DNA of 64,000 nt from an uncultured Bacteroidales bacterium (GTDB taxonomy: Bacteria > Bacteroidota > Bacteroidia > Bacteroidales > Bacteroidaceae): the NCBI GenBank assembly GCA_902800305.1, contig CADCDP010000018.1:1-64000 (forward strand), written 5' to 3'. Below, in pieces: positions 26,398 to 35,984 of the stretch. A program made the translations under genes and the position numbers. Within the stretch, counting starts at the first letter, position 1, and every line of letters begins with the position of its first letter. The notes beneath the pieces were generated by a model. It was not told the DNA's origin. It saw nothing but the letters and a program-made list of their open reading frames with translations, and did not search any database.

Positions 26398-29300
26398 ATG
26401 AAGAAAATCTTTACTCTTGCGCTTTCAGCCATGTTGCTGGGAGCCAGCAGTGTCTTCGCACAGGAAGAGGATGTGACGAATTATATCGCCAATCCAGGCT
26501 TCGACGAAGACTTGACATTCCAGCCCGATGGGTCTTGGAAGGAGATTATCAACAAGGACAAATCGCTCAGTGACCGAAGCCAAGCTTGGTTCGCTGCCGA
26601 TAGTACTGTGTATGCCCACACCAAGACCACCAGCGGTCAGTCACGTCCCGATGGTCGCAAGGACGAAGCCGTGAACGGTTTCTTCGGCCAGATCAAGGGC
26701 TGGACAGCTGGAGATGCGTCCTACACAGGGAAATCGTATTTCCCATTCGGTAATGATGCCCCAGAGTGGGTGTACTTCGGAGCCATCCCCTACGACTTGA
26801 GTCCACAGGCTATTCCTATCGCCGACGATGGTACCACCTATCTTGAAGTGCCATCTAAACCAGCAGCTGACAATGGCGACGACAACAAAGCCTTCATCTA
26901 CCTCCGTGCAGGTTGGGGCGGTGCTGCCACTTACAAGCAGACCGTAAAACTTCCTTGTGCACAGTATCGTTTGGAGTATTGGGCCATCAACATCAATTCG
27001 GGAGCCTCCAATGGAGAGAACCTTTCGAGAGTGGTGTGCCGCAAAGATGAGTTCAAGGATGAGACAGGCTTCAACGACACAGAGTGGACGCTTCACACCA
27101 TCGAGTTCACTCCGACTGCAGAATTTTCTATGGAATTCGGTTTCAAGTCTTCTGGTGGTTCTGGTTCCAACCCCTTCCTCTGCATCGACGGCATCAAGCT
27201 CTACAAGATTGGTGAGGCAGATGTGGAAGAGTTGCTCCGTGCCGACATCAACGACGAAGTGGAAGTGCTCGAAGAGCTGCAAGGCGACGACCTGATTGCT
27301 AACTACCCCGGTCTTTCCGAAGACATCTCCGACATGATTCTTTCTGCTGAAGATGCTTCTACCGAAGAAGAACTGACCGCTAAGCTTCAAGAGCTCAAGG
27401 ACTTCAGAGCAAGGGTTGAGGCATTGAAGCCCACCATTGAGGCATACGAGGCTTTGGCCCTGACAGCAGAGCAAATTAAGGACACCGAGAATCCTTACCC
27501 GGGCTTCGACAACTTCGAGAAGTCTGTGGATGATATTGCTGCTGCCATCAGCGAGGCAAAGGTTAACGAGTTTGCAGGTTACGTAGAGCAGATGCAGAAG
27601 GCCATCCACAACTACTATATGTCGCAGGAGGCAACGCTTGACAATCCAGCTGACTACACCTTCCTCGTGGCTACTCCTTACTTCACGAAGACAGCTGCCA
27701 ATCCAACAATCGTGTTCAATGAGGATGGCACTATCCTTTCTGTTTCTTACCCCAACGAGGCTGACTACACCGTAGGTTCTGCTCCAGAGGACGGCAGCAA
27801 CGAAGGTTGGTACATTGCCGGTACCACCGACGGCGACCAGCGTCTGAACTACACACAAGGTCGCGTTTGCTGGAACGCTTGGCGTACCAATAGCCAAGAC
27901 GTAGCTGTGGCTCAAGACCTTGTTGACCTTCCCAACGGCTTCTACACCGTTAGTGCCGAGATGGTTACTCAACCTGACTACGTAAGCAACCAGCATGTCT
28001 TCGCCAAGAGCAAGTTGCAAGATGGCATATCTCCATCACTCACTGAAGGCAACTGGGACAGCGGCATGGACAATCCTTGGACTTATCTGACCACCGAAAA
28101 GGTGCTCGTTCACGACGGCAAACTGACCATTGGTGCCAGCGGTTCCGCTCTCGACGGCTCTACCAACCAGACAGGCTGGTTCTGTGTAACCAACTTCCGC
28201 CTGATGTACTATGGCCCAGCTACAGACGCTGACATCGCCAATGCCATCAACGCTAAGTTCGTGAATGCAGAAGAGAAGGCTAACGCCCTCCACCTCGCTG
28301 GCGACAAGGTTACTGTACTTGAGGCTATCGCAGCTGCCAAGGCCATCAACGACCTCGACTCACTCGACGCTGCCATCGCCATTGCCGACGCTTCCGAGAA
28401 GGAATACGAAGGTGTGATTACTGGTTCTTACAGAGACCTCCAGGAAAATATCGAAGGTGCCTATTCAGCCAACGCACAGGCTCTGGCCAAGGTGCCAGTT
28501 CAGTACACAACCGACTACCTCGGCTCTGCTACTGCCACCTACACAGAGACTCCAGCCATCACTGCAATTCTCCGCTACTATCGCGACACCCTCATTCCAG
28601 CACTCGAAAACGCCGAGATAAAGAAGGAAGAAGCTACGTCTGAAAAGAGTAAGGCTGTCATCGACGGAACCATTGCTTCTGTCATTTCCAAACTCACCAA
28701 GTACACCGACGACACCGACTTCCTCGCCGAGCAGGTTGACGCACTCAATGAGGCCATCCGTGTAGCCGATGTGGCTGACATCCAAATCGCAGCAGGTGCC
28801 GACGTGACTGCATTCATCAAGAACCCAACTATTGACGACTCCAACGCCAAGGGTTGGACCATCAAGAAGATTGTCGGCGACGGTAGTGGTGCCAAGAGCG
28901 GACAGCAGTTCGACGGTGGCAATGGCTACTACATCGACACTTACAATGGTGCAGGCGGTCTCCGTGCCACTTACTATCAGGTGCTCAGTGTGCCAAACGG
29001 TACTTACACTGTGAAGAACATCATGCGTGCTCCTGGCACAGGTTGTTACCTTTTCCTCTCTGACAAGGAGCCTATCATCACCGGTGAAGGCGAGACAGAG
29101 GCACTCACACTCGACCCAACAGCTACCACGAAACTCGCTGAAGCTGTGAACGTAACTACCAACCTCACTCAGTACATCGACCACTCTCTCCAGGCAGAAG
29201 CTGGCGGCGACTCCATCAGCACAGCAGCAGATGCTTACGGTGAACTTTGGGTGAACGCCATCAATACCCTCATCGCTGACGGTGTAGCCATCGAGCCAGC

Positions 29301-29742
29301 TAAGACTATCGACGGTGCGCTCTATCCTATCCAGGATCAGATTGAAGACCTGAAGGCTGACAGCTTCGTTCCGACAGAAGAGCAGGAAGTGCTCATCGGC
29401 ATCGTAGAGGCTAACAGTGGTATTGGCCGTGGTTGGTTCAACAACGCAGTTACTTCCTTCGAGGTGAAGAACAACATCCTTGTGGTGGGTGTCACTTGCG
29501 ACTACGTATTCCTCAACAAGACTGAAGAAGAGGCTTACACAGGCTTGTGGTTCTCTGCCGACAACTTCACACTCACCATCGATGCAGTGAACGACACAGC
29601 ATGGGATCCAACGACTGGCATTGCGACCCTCAACGAAAACGCTCCAGCCGACAACGCCATCTACAACATTGCAGGTCAGCGTGTTGACAGCAGCTACAAA
29701 GGCATCGTCATCAAGAACGGTCAAAAAGTTCTCGTGAAGTAA
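26398..29742 (+). CDS. large secreted protein, unknown function
   Basis: 1114 residues, signal peptide [21 protein letters not shown]. Jelly-roll-like segments at both ends begin with an Asn-Pro motif ([26 protein letters not shown]) and resemble carbohydrate-binding modules. The region between (about 280-400 and 620-830) is acidic and helical. The last residues [18 protein letters not shown] then KNGQKVLVK are the short C-terminal type shared by many secreted Bacteroidales proteins. It follows the rhamnogalacturonan lyase but has its own promoter and terminator. A role in glycan binding at the surface is a guess from the module type. Confidence 0.7.
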   Translation: MKKIFTLALSAMLLGASSVFAQEEDVTNYIANPGFDEDLTFQPDGSWKEIINKDKSLSDRSQAWFAADSTVYAHTKTTSGQSRPDGRKDEAVNGFFGQIKGWTAGDASYTGKSYFPFGNDAPEWVYFGAIPYDLSPQAIPIADDGTTYLEVPSKPAADNGDDNKAFIYLRAGWGGAATYKQTVKLPCAQYRLEYWAININSGASNGENLSRVVCRKDEFKDETGFNDTEWTLHTIEFTPTAEFSMEFGFKSSGGSGSNPFLCIDGIKLYKIGEADVEELLRADINDEVEVLEELQGDDLIANYPGLSEDISDMILSAEDASTEEELTAKLQELKDFRARVEALKPTIEAYEALALTAEQIKDTENPYPGFDNFEKSVDDIAAAISEAKVNEFAGYVEQMQKAIHNYYMSQEATLDNPADYTFLVATPYFTKTAANPTIVFNEDGTILSVSYPNEADYTVGSAPEDGSNEGWYIAGTTDGDQRLNYTQGRVCWNAWRTNSQDVAVAQDLVDLPNGFYTVSAEMVTQPDYVSNQHVFAKSKLQDGISPSLTEGNWDSGMDNPWTYLTTEKVLVHDGKLTIGASGSALDGSTNQTGWFCVTNFRLMYYGPATDADIANAINAKFVNAEEKANALHLAGDKVTVLEAIAAAKAINDLDSLDAAIAIADASEKEYEGVITGSYRDLQENIEGAYSANAQALAKVPVQYTTDYLGSATATYTETPAITAILRYYRDTLIPALENAEIKKEEATSEKSKAVIDGTIASVISKLTKYTDDTDFLAEQVDALNEAIRVADVADIQIAAGADVTAFIKNPTIDDSNAKGWTIKKIVGDGSGAKSGQQFDGGNGYYIDTYNGAGGLRATYYQVLSVPNGTYTVKNIMRAPGTGCYLFLSDKEPIITGEGETEALTLDPTATTKLAEAVNVTTNLTQYIDHSLQAEAGGDSISTAADAYGELWVNAINTLIADGVAIEPAKTIDGALYPIQDQIEDLKADSFVPTEEQEVLIGIVEANSGIGRGWFNNAVTSFEVKNNILVVGVTCDYVFLNKTEEEAYTGLWFSADNFTLTIDAVNDTAWDPTTGIATLNENAPADNAIYNIAGQRVDSSYKGIVIKNGQKVLVK

Positions 29743-29775
29743 AAAACTATTCATAAAACCCAAAACCCTAATAAT

Positions 29776-29808
29776 CGGCGCAAGGCTTTTCAGCTTTGCG
29801 CCTTTTTT
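29776..29808 (+). terminator. terminator before fhs cassette
   Basis: GGCGCAAGGCTT-TTC-AGCTTTGCGCC followed by TTTTTT. It abuts the next promoter cassette. Confidence 0.85.
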
Positions 29809-29902
29809 GTACCTCTGGCTTCGCCTTAGGCATTCACGTTCAACAATAAAAACAAAAAATCTTTTTTTTCCTTTGTATTGTAATCACTTAATCGTACCTT
29901 TG
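29808..29902 (+). promoter_or_regulatory. repeated promoter cassette, copy D
   Basis: Fourth copy, somewhat diverged at the left (GTACCTCTGGCTTCGCC). The core is TTTG at 19 bp from TACCTTTG at 29895-29902. It precedes fhs by 33 nt. Confidence 0.8.
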
Positions 29903-29935
29903 TACCGTTTTTGCAAAAATCACTACCGAAACTAT

Positions 29936-31603
29936 ATGAAAACAGACATCGAAATAGCGCGCGAATGCAAGCTTCAACCCATTGAAGCTATTGCAGAAAG
30001 TATCAACATCCCAGTAGAAGAACTGGAAAACTACGGCAAGCATATCGCCAAAGTGCCCGTTCACCTTATCGACGAAAAGAAGGTGGCACAGAGCAACCTC
30101 ATCCTCGTCACTGCCATCACCCCTACCAAAGCGGGTATCGGCAAGACTACCGTCAGTATCAGCCTTGCACTCGGCCTCAACAAACTGGGCAAGAAAGCCG
30201 TCTGTGCCTTACGCGAACCCTCCTTGGGTCCCTGCTTCGGCGTGAAGGGCGGTGCGGCTGGAGGCGGCTACGCACAAGTGTTGCCGATGGAGAAAATCAA
30301 TCTCCACTTCACGGGCGACATCCACGCCGTCACTACGGCCCACAACATGATATCCGCCCTGCTCGACAACTACATCTTCCTGCACCATGATGAAGGCTTT
30401 GCCCTCAAGGAGGTGCTCTGGAAGCGAGTGCTCGACATCAACGACCGCTCCCTGCGCCACATCATTACGGGTCTCGGAGCCAAGACCGACGGCATCCCTG
30501 CCGAAAGCGGCTTCGACATTACGCCTGCCTCCGAAATTATGGCCATCCTCTGCCTCGCGACCGACCTCGACGACCTGCGCCGACGCATCGACAACATCCT
30601 CCTCGGCATCAAGATTGACGACACCCCCTTCCGCGTCAGCGACATGGGCGTGGGCGGTGCCATCACCGTGCTGCTCATGGATGCCATCAAGCCCAACCTC
30701 GTGCAGACCACCGAACAGACCCCTGCTTTCGTACATGGCGGGCCTTTTGCCAATATCGCCCACGGCTGCAACACCATCAACGCCACACGCATGGCCATGA
30801 CCTTTGCCGACTACGTAGTCACCGAAGCAGGTTTCGGAGCCGACCTCGGAGCCGAGAAGTTCTTCGACATCAAGTGCCGCAAGAGCGGTCTCCAGCCCAA
30901 ACTCACCGTCATAGTTGTCACCACCCAAGGACTCAAAATGCACGGCGGTGTAGCCCTCGACCGCATCAATGAACCTAATCCCGTGGGACTCATCGAAGGC
31001 TGCAAGAACCTCGACCGCCACATCCACAATCTGCGAAGCTTCGGCCAAAACGTTGTCGTAGCCTTCAACCACCACGCCACCGACACGCCCGAAGAAATCA
31101 CCCTTCTGCGCCAGCACTGCGAGAGCATCGACGTTGGTTTCGCTGTCAACGATGCCTTCCTTCAGGGAGGTGAAGGTGCCAAGGAACTTGCCCAGACCGT
31201 CATCGACGCCATCAAGCAGCACCCCTCTGCACCCCTCACTTACGCCTACGAGGACACCGACCCTATCAAGATGAAAATAGAGAAGGTGTGCAAGAACATC
31301 TACGGAGCCTCCAGCGTCACCTACAGCAAGGCAGCCGACAAGATGCTTCTCCGCATCCAGCGGCTCGGTCTCGAACACTACCCCGTCTGCATTGCCAAGA
31401 CTCAATTCTCTTTCTCATCCGACAAGACCCTTTACGGTTGTCCCACCGACTTCAGCATCAACATTCGCGACTTCGTCATCAACACCGGTGCCGAGATGAT
31501 AGTGGCCATCGCTGGCGACATCATGCGGATGCCAGGACTGGCCAAGTCACCACAGGCCGAACGCATCACCATCGTAAACGGACTCATCGAAGGACTCTCG
31601 TAG
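29936..31603 (+). CDS. fhs: formate-tetrahydrofolate ligase
   Basis: 555 residues, start [16 protein letters not shown]; an upstream in-frame extension lies over the promoter cassette and is rejected. ATP-dependent synthesis of 10-formyl-THF from formate, cytoplasmic one-carbon metabolism. The P-loop reads [11 protein letters not shown]; other family blocks include [31 protein letters not shown] and [21 protein letters not shown]. Full length for the family. Monocistronic: own cassette upstream and a hairpin downstream. Confidence 0.97.
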   Translation: MKTDIEIARECKLQPIEAIAESINIPVEELENYGKHIAKVPVHLIDEKKVAQSNLILVTAITPTKAGIGKTTVSISLALGLNKLGKKAVCALREPSLGPCFGVKGGAAGGGYAQVLPMEKINLHFTGDIHAVTTAHNMISALLDNYIFLHHDEGFALKEVLWKRVLDINDRSLRHIITGLGAKTDGIPAESGFDITPASEIMAILCLATDLDDLRRRIDNILLGIKIDDTPFRVSDMGVGGAITVLLMDAIKPNLVQTTEQTPAFVHGGPFANIAHGCNTINATRMAMTFADYVVTEAGFGADLGAEKFFDIKCRKSGLQPKLTVIVVTTQGLKMHGGVALDRINEPNPVGLIEGCKNLDRHIHNLRSFGQNVVVAFNHHATDTPEEITLLRQHCESIDVGFAVNDAFLQGGEGAKELAQTVIDAIKQHPSAPLTYAYEDTDPIKMKIEKVCKNIYGASSVTYSKAADKMLLRIQRLGLEHYPVCIAKTQFSFSSDKTLYGCPTDFSINIRDFVINTGAEMIVAIAGDIMRMPGLAKSPQAERITIVNGLIEGLS

Positions 31604-31635
31604 GAGCCACCCACAGCACTTATCTATACAACGAA

Positions 31636-31676
31636 AAAAGCCCCACACCATCTTCGCAGATAGCTGTGGGGCGGAC
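31636..31676. terminator. bidirectional terminator
   Basis: GCCCCACA pairs with TGTGGGGC around an 18-nt loop, flanked by AAAAAA on the left and AAAAAA on the right, between convergent fhs and the cysteine desulfurase gene. Confidence 0.75.
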
Positions 31677-31717
31677 AAAAAACTTCATCTATTCTTTAGA
31701 AGTCTTGCGTAAAAAGA

Positions 31718-33301
31718 TTATCGTGGTTGCCCATCCGCCACAATACGTTCCAGCGCAATGACCAGACGGTCAACCTCTTCCTTGGTGTTATACACTGCAA
31801 AGGTGGGGCGCACAGACATTTCGTAGCCAAGGGCACGAAGAGCGGGTTGGGCACAATGGTGTCCAGCACGGACGGCGATGCCCTCCTTGTCGAGCAGCTG
31901 TCCCACTTGGGGAGCAGGAATGCCTGGGATGTCAAGCGAGATGACGCTGACCCGTTTCTTGGGATTGCCCAAGATGGTGATGCCAGGGATGCGCCCGATT
32001 TGCTGACGGGCATACTCCGTCAGTTCGTGCTCATGCCGTTCGATGTTGTGGATGCCCACGCTCTGCACGAAGTCGAGTGCATAGCCCAATCCGATGGCAT
32101 CGGCAATGTTTGGTGTGCCAGCCTCAAAGCGCATGGGAGGCACGTTAAACTCGGTACGTTCCAGCGTCACATCCTTAATCATGTTGCCACCTCCCTGCCA
32201 TGGTGGCAACTGCTCCAACCACTCCTTCTTTCCATACACCACACCGATGCCCGAAGGCCCGTAAATCTTGTGGCCAGAGAAGACAAAGAAATCTGCGTCA
32301 AGTTGCTGCACATCCACCTTCGTATGGGCAATAGATTGTGCACCGTCGATGAGTACGGGAATACCGTGGGCATGGGCAGTGCGGATGATGCTTGCCACAT
32401 CATTGATGGTGCCGAAGGTGTTGTTCACGTGTCCCACACTGACGAACTTGGTGCGCGGTGTAATAAGACGTTCCAGTTCGCCAAGGATGAGGTCACCATT
32501 CTTGTCAATAGGGATGGCACGGAGTTCTGCCTTACGTTCTTTGCTGATTTGCTGCCAAGGAACGATGTTCGCGTGGTGGTCAAGCGTAGAGACTATCACA
32601 TTGTCGCCCTCTTCCAAAAACTTACGTCCAAAAGTCTGTGCCACAAGGTTGATGCCCTCGGTCGTGCCACGCACAAAGAGGATGTTCTCCTTAGCCGGGG
32701 CATTGATGAAACGTGCCACCTTCTCGCGTGCCCCTTCGTATTGGTCGGTGCTGCGAGCCGCAAGGGTGTGTGCGCCACGGTGGATGTTAGAGTAGTCATG
32801 CTTGTAGAACTCGCTCACTCCATCAATGACCCGTAGGGGCTTCTGCGTGGTGGCACCATTGTCGAACCACACAAGGTCGTGACCATTCACCTTCTGGTGG
32901 AGAATGGGGAACTGCTTGCGAATCTCGTCGGTGTTCACCGTGTCAGCCTCGTCATAGTGGAGATTCCGCACGATGTCCGTTTCTGGGATGCCGATGCCGA
33001 AGCCATTGTCTTTGAGCAAACAGTTTTTCCTCTTAGACGGCACATCGTCAGCACCTCCCGACGAGACACTCTGTGCCTCCTCCGAAAAGTACTTAGCGAC
33101 GACCCCTCTGAAGAGTGCCTCGTCGGCTGGACTCAGACTCCCGATTTGAGGAGTGCCCCCTGTTCCCGCGAGGGAAGTGGCCGGGATGGGCAACGACGAC
33201 AAGTCCAACCCATCGAGAGCCTCAGACCCCACAGCCACCTGTGGCACACTTCCCCTATCGGGCAAGTCAAAATGGAAATTATCTAATTCGTTCAGATACA
33301 T
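31718..33301 (-). CDS. encapsulin-cargo cysteine desulfurase (SufS-type)
   Basis: 527 residues. The core (from ~124 on) is a group II cysteine desulfurase: PLP lysine in FFVFSGHKIYGP, PLP-binding DGAQSIAHTK, and the persulfide Cys in RAGHHCAQPALR. It releases sulfane sulfur from cysteine on an active-site Cys. The first ~123 residues are an extra, low-complexity, Pro/Gly/Ser-rich segment (SLPIPATSLAGTGGTPQIG) absent from plain SufS (~405 residues). Such disordered N-terminal extensions are the known loading signals of cysteine desulfurases packed in family 2 encapsulins. The gene directly follows the shell gene with no gap. SufBCD and SufE are not nearby, so a housekeeping SUF role is unlikely. 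Confidence 0.9.
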   Translation of the reverse strand: MYLNELDNFHFDLPDRGSVPQVAVGSEALDGLDLSSLPIPATSLAGTGGTPQIGSLSPADEALFRGVVAKYFSEEAQSVSSGGADDVPSKRKNCLLKDNGFGIGIPETDIVRNLHYDEADTVNTDEIRKQFPILHQKVNGHDLVWFDNGATTQKPLRVIDGVSEFYKHDYSNIHRGAHTLAARSTDQYEGAREKVARFINAPAKENILFVRGTTEGINLVAQTFGRKFLEEGDNVIVSTLDHHANIVPWQQISKERKAELRAIPIDKNGDLILGELERLITPRTKFVSVGHVNNTFGTINDVASIIRTAHAHGIPVLIDGAQSIAHTKVDVQQLDADFFVFSGHKIYGPSGIGVVYGKKEWLEQLPPWQGGGNMIKDVTLERTEFNVPPMRFEAGTPNIADAIGLGYALDFVQSVGIHNIERHEHELTEYARQQIGRIPGITILGNPKKRVSVISLDIPGIPAPQVGQLLDKEGIAVRAGHHCAQPALRALGYEMSVRPTFAVYNTKEEVDRLVIALERIVADGQPR

Positions 33302-34741
33302 TTACTTCTCAATTTTGTTTCTGTGCTGATAGTCATGGTAATAACCTACCTCCACATTCTCAAGGACGGCAATCGCATCGTCGGTGAGAGAGGCGAGGCT
33401 AAAATACTTGGTGAGCAGATAGCTGGCCACGCCATACTGATCAAGACCCATGAGGCGAGCCGAGAGACTTGGAGCGATTTCGCCAGGGATGCCAGCCTGA
33501 TGCAGACCTACCACGCCCTGCTCCTTCTCGCCCACACGCACAAGAATTATCTCAGTAGTACCCACACCACGGTTGGTCAGATACTGTCCCTTAATCTCCA
33601 CCTTGTCCGACGGGATGATGGGCACACCACGCCACGTGATGACTTTCGTGCCAAAGAGGTCGATGGACACAGGAGGCACACCGCGCCACGTACATTCGCG
33701 CTCGAAAGCGGCGATGGCACGCGGATTGGCGATGAAGAAAGCAGGCTCTTTCCACACCAGCGACAGCAACTCGTCGAGGTCGTCAGGCGTAGGCGAACCA
33801 TAGCGCGTACTGATTTTGTAGCCAGGAGCAGCCTGTGCCAAAAGTCCGAACTTCTTGTTGTTGATAAGTTCCCACTCCTGACGCTCCTTGATACTCTCGA
33901 TGGAGAGGCGCAACTGCTGTTCCAACTGGTTGTAAGGAGCATTGTAGAGGTCGCTCACACGGGTGTGTACACGCACCACGGTCTGCAAGGTGTTGAGCGA
34001 GTACTCCGTAGGATTCTCCTCATAGTCGATGTAAGTTTCCGGGATGATGTTATCCTCTTCGTGACCGCTCACGAGGTCAATGTGCTTCTCGCCGTGGTCG
34101 TTCACGGTAGCCTTCAGACGCAAGTGCTCATCCACCGCCTTGTTGAACTGCTCGCGGAAGTCTGGAATCTCCTCGATGAGCGACTCCAAGACAGGCGTCT
34201 CCAAAGCCAGAAACACCGAGTCAGTCACGGCACGCACACTCACCGTCGAGTCTGCCGCACTCAGCAAGTCTGCCTCGCCGAAATACTCCCCACCGCCCAA
34301 GAGCGCAATGCGGAGTTCCTCGCCATGAGTACCCGTGCTGATGACCTCAGCCTGTCCGTTAGCCACAATGAAAAACTTCTGTTTGTCCTTTCCCTGAGTG
34401 ACAAGATTCTTGCCACGAGCCACCTCCACAGGCACGAAGTTACGAGCCAACCTTGCCACAATCTCCTGCTTGATGTTCTGGAAGAGCGGAATGGCACGGA
34501 GGTTCTTCGCCGTGAAACTCGGCACACCGTCGAAATACTGAATCTCAATGCGTTCAGCCTTCTTCAGTTCCACCTTCGTGCGGTTCACACGATAAGTGCC
34601 ACTCTCCACCTGTGTCCAAGGAAGAAGTTTGAGAAGAAGTCTCGGTGTGATACTACCCATCTGAGGGGCTGTCTTGGTGGTGTTCGCCAGTTTGCGAGCC
34701 GTTGCAGTCGTGATACTGCGCTGAATGTTGTTGTCTGCCAT
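33302..34741 (-). CDS. family 2B encapsulin shell protein
   Basis: 479 residues. An HK97-fold protein of the SrpI/encapsulin family 2 with an inserted cyclic-nucleotide-binding domain (residues ~85-210: PLFQNIKQEIVARLARNF, then GGGEYFGEADLLS and a phosphate-cassette-like region), which marks subfamily 2B. The N-terminal arm (TPRLLLKLLPWTQVESGTYRVN) and the C-terminal HK97 core (YEENPTEYSLNTLQTVVRVHTRVSDLYN; RYGSPTPDDLDELLSLVWKEPAFF; NRGVGTTEIILVRVGEKEQGVVGLH) match the family as I know it. It should self-assemble into a closed protein shell in the cytoplasm around the adjacent desulfurase. Whether the domain binds cAMP, c-di-AMP or nothing is unknown. In 2B loci cargo is often a terpene cyclase; desulfurase cargo fits both 2A and 2B. 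Confidence 0.9.
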   Translation of the reverse strand: MADNNIQRSITTATARKLANTTKTAPQMGSITPRLLLKLLPWTQVESGTYRVNRTKVELKKAERIEIQYFDGVPSFTAKNLRAIPLFQNIKQEIVARLARNFVPVEVARGKNLVTQGKDKQKFFIVANGQAEVISTGTHGEELRIALLGGGEYFGEADLLSAADSTVSVRAVTDSVFLALETPVLESLIEEIPDFREQFNKAVDEHLRLKATVNDHGEKHIDLVSGHEEDNIIPETYIDYEENPTEYSLNTLQTVVRVHTRVSDLYNAPYNQLEQQLRLSIESIKERQEWELINNKKFGLLAQAAPGYKISTRYGSPTPDDLDELLSLVWKEPAFFIANPRAIAAFERECTWRGVPPVSIDLFGTKVITWRGVPIIPSDKVEIKGQYLTNRGVGTTEIILVRVGEKEQGVVGLHQAGIPGEIAPSLSARLMGLDQYGVASYLLTKYFSLASLTDDAIAVLENVEVGYYHDYQHRNKIEK

Positions 34742-34744
34742 GTT

Positions 34745-34805
34745 GTGTTTAAGTTTTTAAATTATTTATCATTTATCATTTGTCATTTATCCTTTAGCGT
34801 AGCGC
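34745..34805. repeat. heptad repeat in sulfur operon, copy 1
   Basis: ATTTATC/ATTTGTC units of 7 bp, entered through TTTAGCGTAGCGC. The element begins inside the last codons and stop of the JAMM gene. A twin is at 35193-35262. Confidence 0.75.
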
Positions 34806-35192
34806 CACCTTCTCCGTCACTTTTCCCTCCACGATGCGGAAGGCGTTAAGCACAGGTTTCTCCCCTGCCAACGAGAGGATGAAGTAGAGGATGTTGGGGT
34901 CAAACGCCAAACGCTTGTCCTCCTCCGACGGACGAGACGGCGAGGCGGGATGGCTGTGCCAGTTGCCCACTATCTTCAAACCCTTCTGACGTGCATACTT
35001 GATAGCCGAGAACTGCTCCTTCGGGTCGAAACTGAAGTGTTCCTCCGAGTGGTCGATGTTCGTCATCGGATAGTTCTCCGTGGCCGTCTCCTTGTCCGTC
35101 CCCAGCAGATAGCCGCACGATTCCTTCGGGGCATCCTTTTGGGCTTGAGCAAGGACAGACTGATAAGCCGATTCAGTGATAGAGACGCTCAT
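34794..35192 (-). CDS. JAMM/MPN+ metallopeptidase (Mec+-like)
   Basis: 132 residues, start MSVSITESAYQSVL. A complete JAMM zinc site: Glu in KESCGYLLG (~24) and HSHPASPSRPSEED (~81-94). Stand-alone JAMM proteins of this size beside ThiS-like carriers either release cysteine from a carrier-cysteine adduct (Mec+ acting on CysO-Cys) or trim extra residues after the carrier Gly-Gly (QbsD, HcyD). Both jobs are possible here because the local carrier has a long tail after GGG. The last five codons and the stop are part of a repeated element found again after tusA, so the C-terminal VALR may be a by-product of repeat insertion. Confidence 0.88.
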   Translation of the reverse strand: MSVSITESAYQSVLAQAQKDAPKESCGYLLGTDKETATENYPMTNIDHSEEHFSFDPKEQFSAIKYARQKGLKIVGNWHSHPASPSRPSEEDKRLAFDPNILYFILSLAGEKPVLNAFRIVEGKVTEKVALR

Positions 35193-35262
35193 TGATCCTT
35201 TATCATTTGTCATTTATCCTTTATCATTTATCATTTGTCATTTATCATTTAGCGTAGCGCTA
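35193..35262. repeat. heptad repeat in sulfur operon, copy 2
   Basis: On the minus strand, TAGCGCTACGCTAA at the tusA stop codon leads into AAATGAT/AAATGAC units with 7-bp period. It fills the tusA-JAMM gap and matches the copy at 34745-34805. Confidence 0.8.
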
Positions 35263-35484
35263 CTTCTTTATCGTTACTTTGTGAACATTACCCTCCACGT
35301 GTTCTACGGAGAGGACGTTATAGCCCTGTTCCTTGGCCGAACGGGGCACATTCTCCAAAGGTTCCCCCTCTGTCAAGAGCACTTCGAGCGTGTCGCCAGC
35401 GGCTATCTGTGCCAATTTGAGTTTCGTCTTTACGAAGGTCATGGGGCAATGCTCCTTCGTGATGTCAAGTGTATGTGTTGCCAT
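35260..35484 (-). CDS. TusA-family sulfur-transfer protein
   Basis: 74 residues, start MATHTLDITKEHCPMTFVKT. It is a SirA/TusA fold with the conserved Cys in EHCPM near the N-terminus of the first helix, followed by KTKLKL and a late basic strand. TusA proteins accept persulfide sulfur from cysteine desulfurases and pass it on; here they could link the encapsulated desulfurase to the E1/carrier pair. The canonical CPxP has become CPMT, as in several sulfur-oxidation TusA paralogues. It starts 13 nt after the dsrE-like gene. Confidence 0.9.
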   Translation of the reverse strand: MATHTLDITKEHCPMTFVKTKLKLAQIAAGDTLEVLLTEGEPLENVPRSAKEQGYNVLSVEHVEGNVHKVTIKK

Positions 35485-35497
35485 AATCTTTTCTATT

Positions 35498-35977
35498 TTA
35501 AATAAACAATGTTTGTCCTCCCTCGCTGATGTTCAGGAAAGTTGCTACACCGAGCACATCCTTCACTTCGTGGATAAAGTCCTTCTTCTCCAGGCCGAGC
35601 ACGTGCATCGCCATCTCGCAAGCGTAGAGGTTCACGCCCAGCGCGTTAGCGGCATCCACCAGTTCTTCGAGTGTCGCCACGTTGTTCTTACGCATCAGGT
35701 AGCGGAAAATCTTAGGGCCAATGCCACCGAAGTTAAAGCGGCTGTTGGGAGCCACACTCAGTCCACCCATCATAAAGCCGAAGAGTTTGGTGAGCCAGTT
35801 GCCACCCGTGAAACTCCTTCCACGTTTCTGCTTGATAGCGTCCAAGCCCCAGAAAGTGAAGAAGACATTTACCTCGTAGCCCACAGCCGCCGCACCTGTC
35901 GCCAGCGTGAAGACCGCCGTCAGCTTGTCGAAGTCGCCCGAAAAAGCGATAAGAGATAGTTTCTTTTGTTCTGCCAT
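35498..35977 (-). CDS. DsrE/DsrF-like (peroxiredoxin-family) protein
   Basis: 159 residues, start MAEQKKLSLIAFSGDFDKL. The fold is of the DsrE/DsrEFH kind: FSGDFDKLTAVFTLATGAAAVGYEVNVF at the start, FTFWGLDAIKQ, and a conserved Cys in NLYACEMAMHVLGL (~115-128). This is the DsrE2A/DsrE3-like type often found with TusA as a persulfide relay. Hydrophobic stretches (FGFMMGG) suggest membrane or protein contact. It ends with LNISEGGQTLFI. An in-frame upstream extension overlapping the E1 gene is rejected. Confidence 0.88.
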   Translation of the reverse strand: MAEQKKLSLIAFSGDFDKLTAVFTLATGAAAVGYEVNVFFTFWGLDAIKQKRGRSFTGGNWLTKLFGFMMGGLSVAPNSRFNFGGIGPKIFRYLMRKNNVATLEELVDAANALGVNLYACEMAMHVLGLEKKDFIHEVKDVLGVATFLNISEGGQTLFI

Positions 35978-35984
35978 GTTCTTT

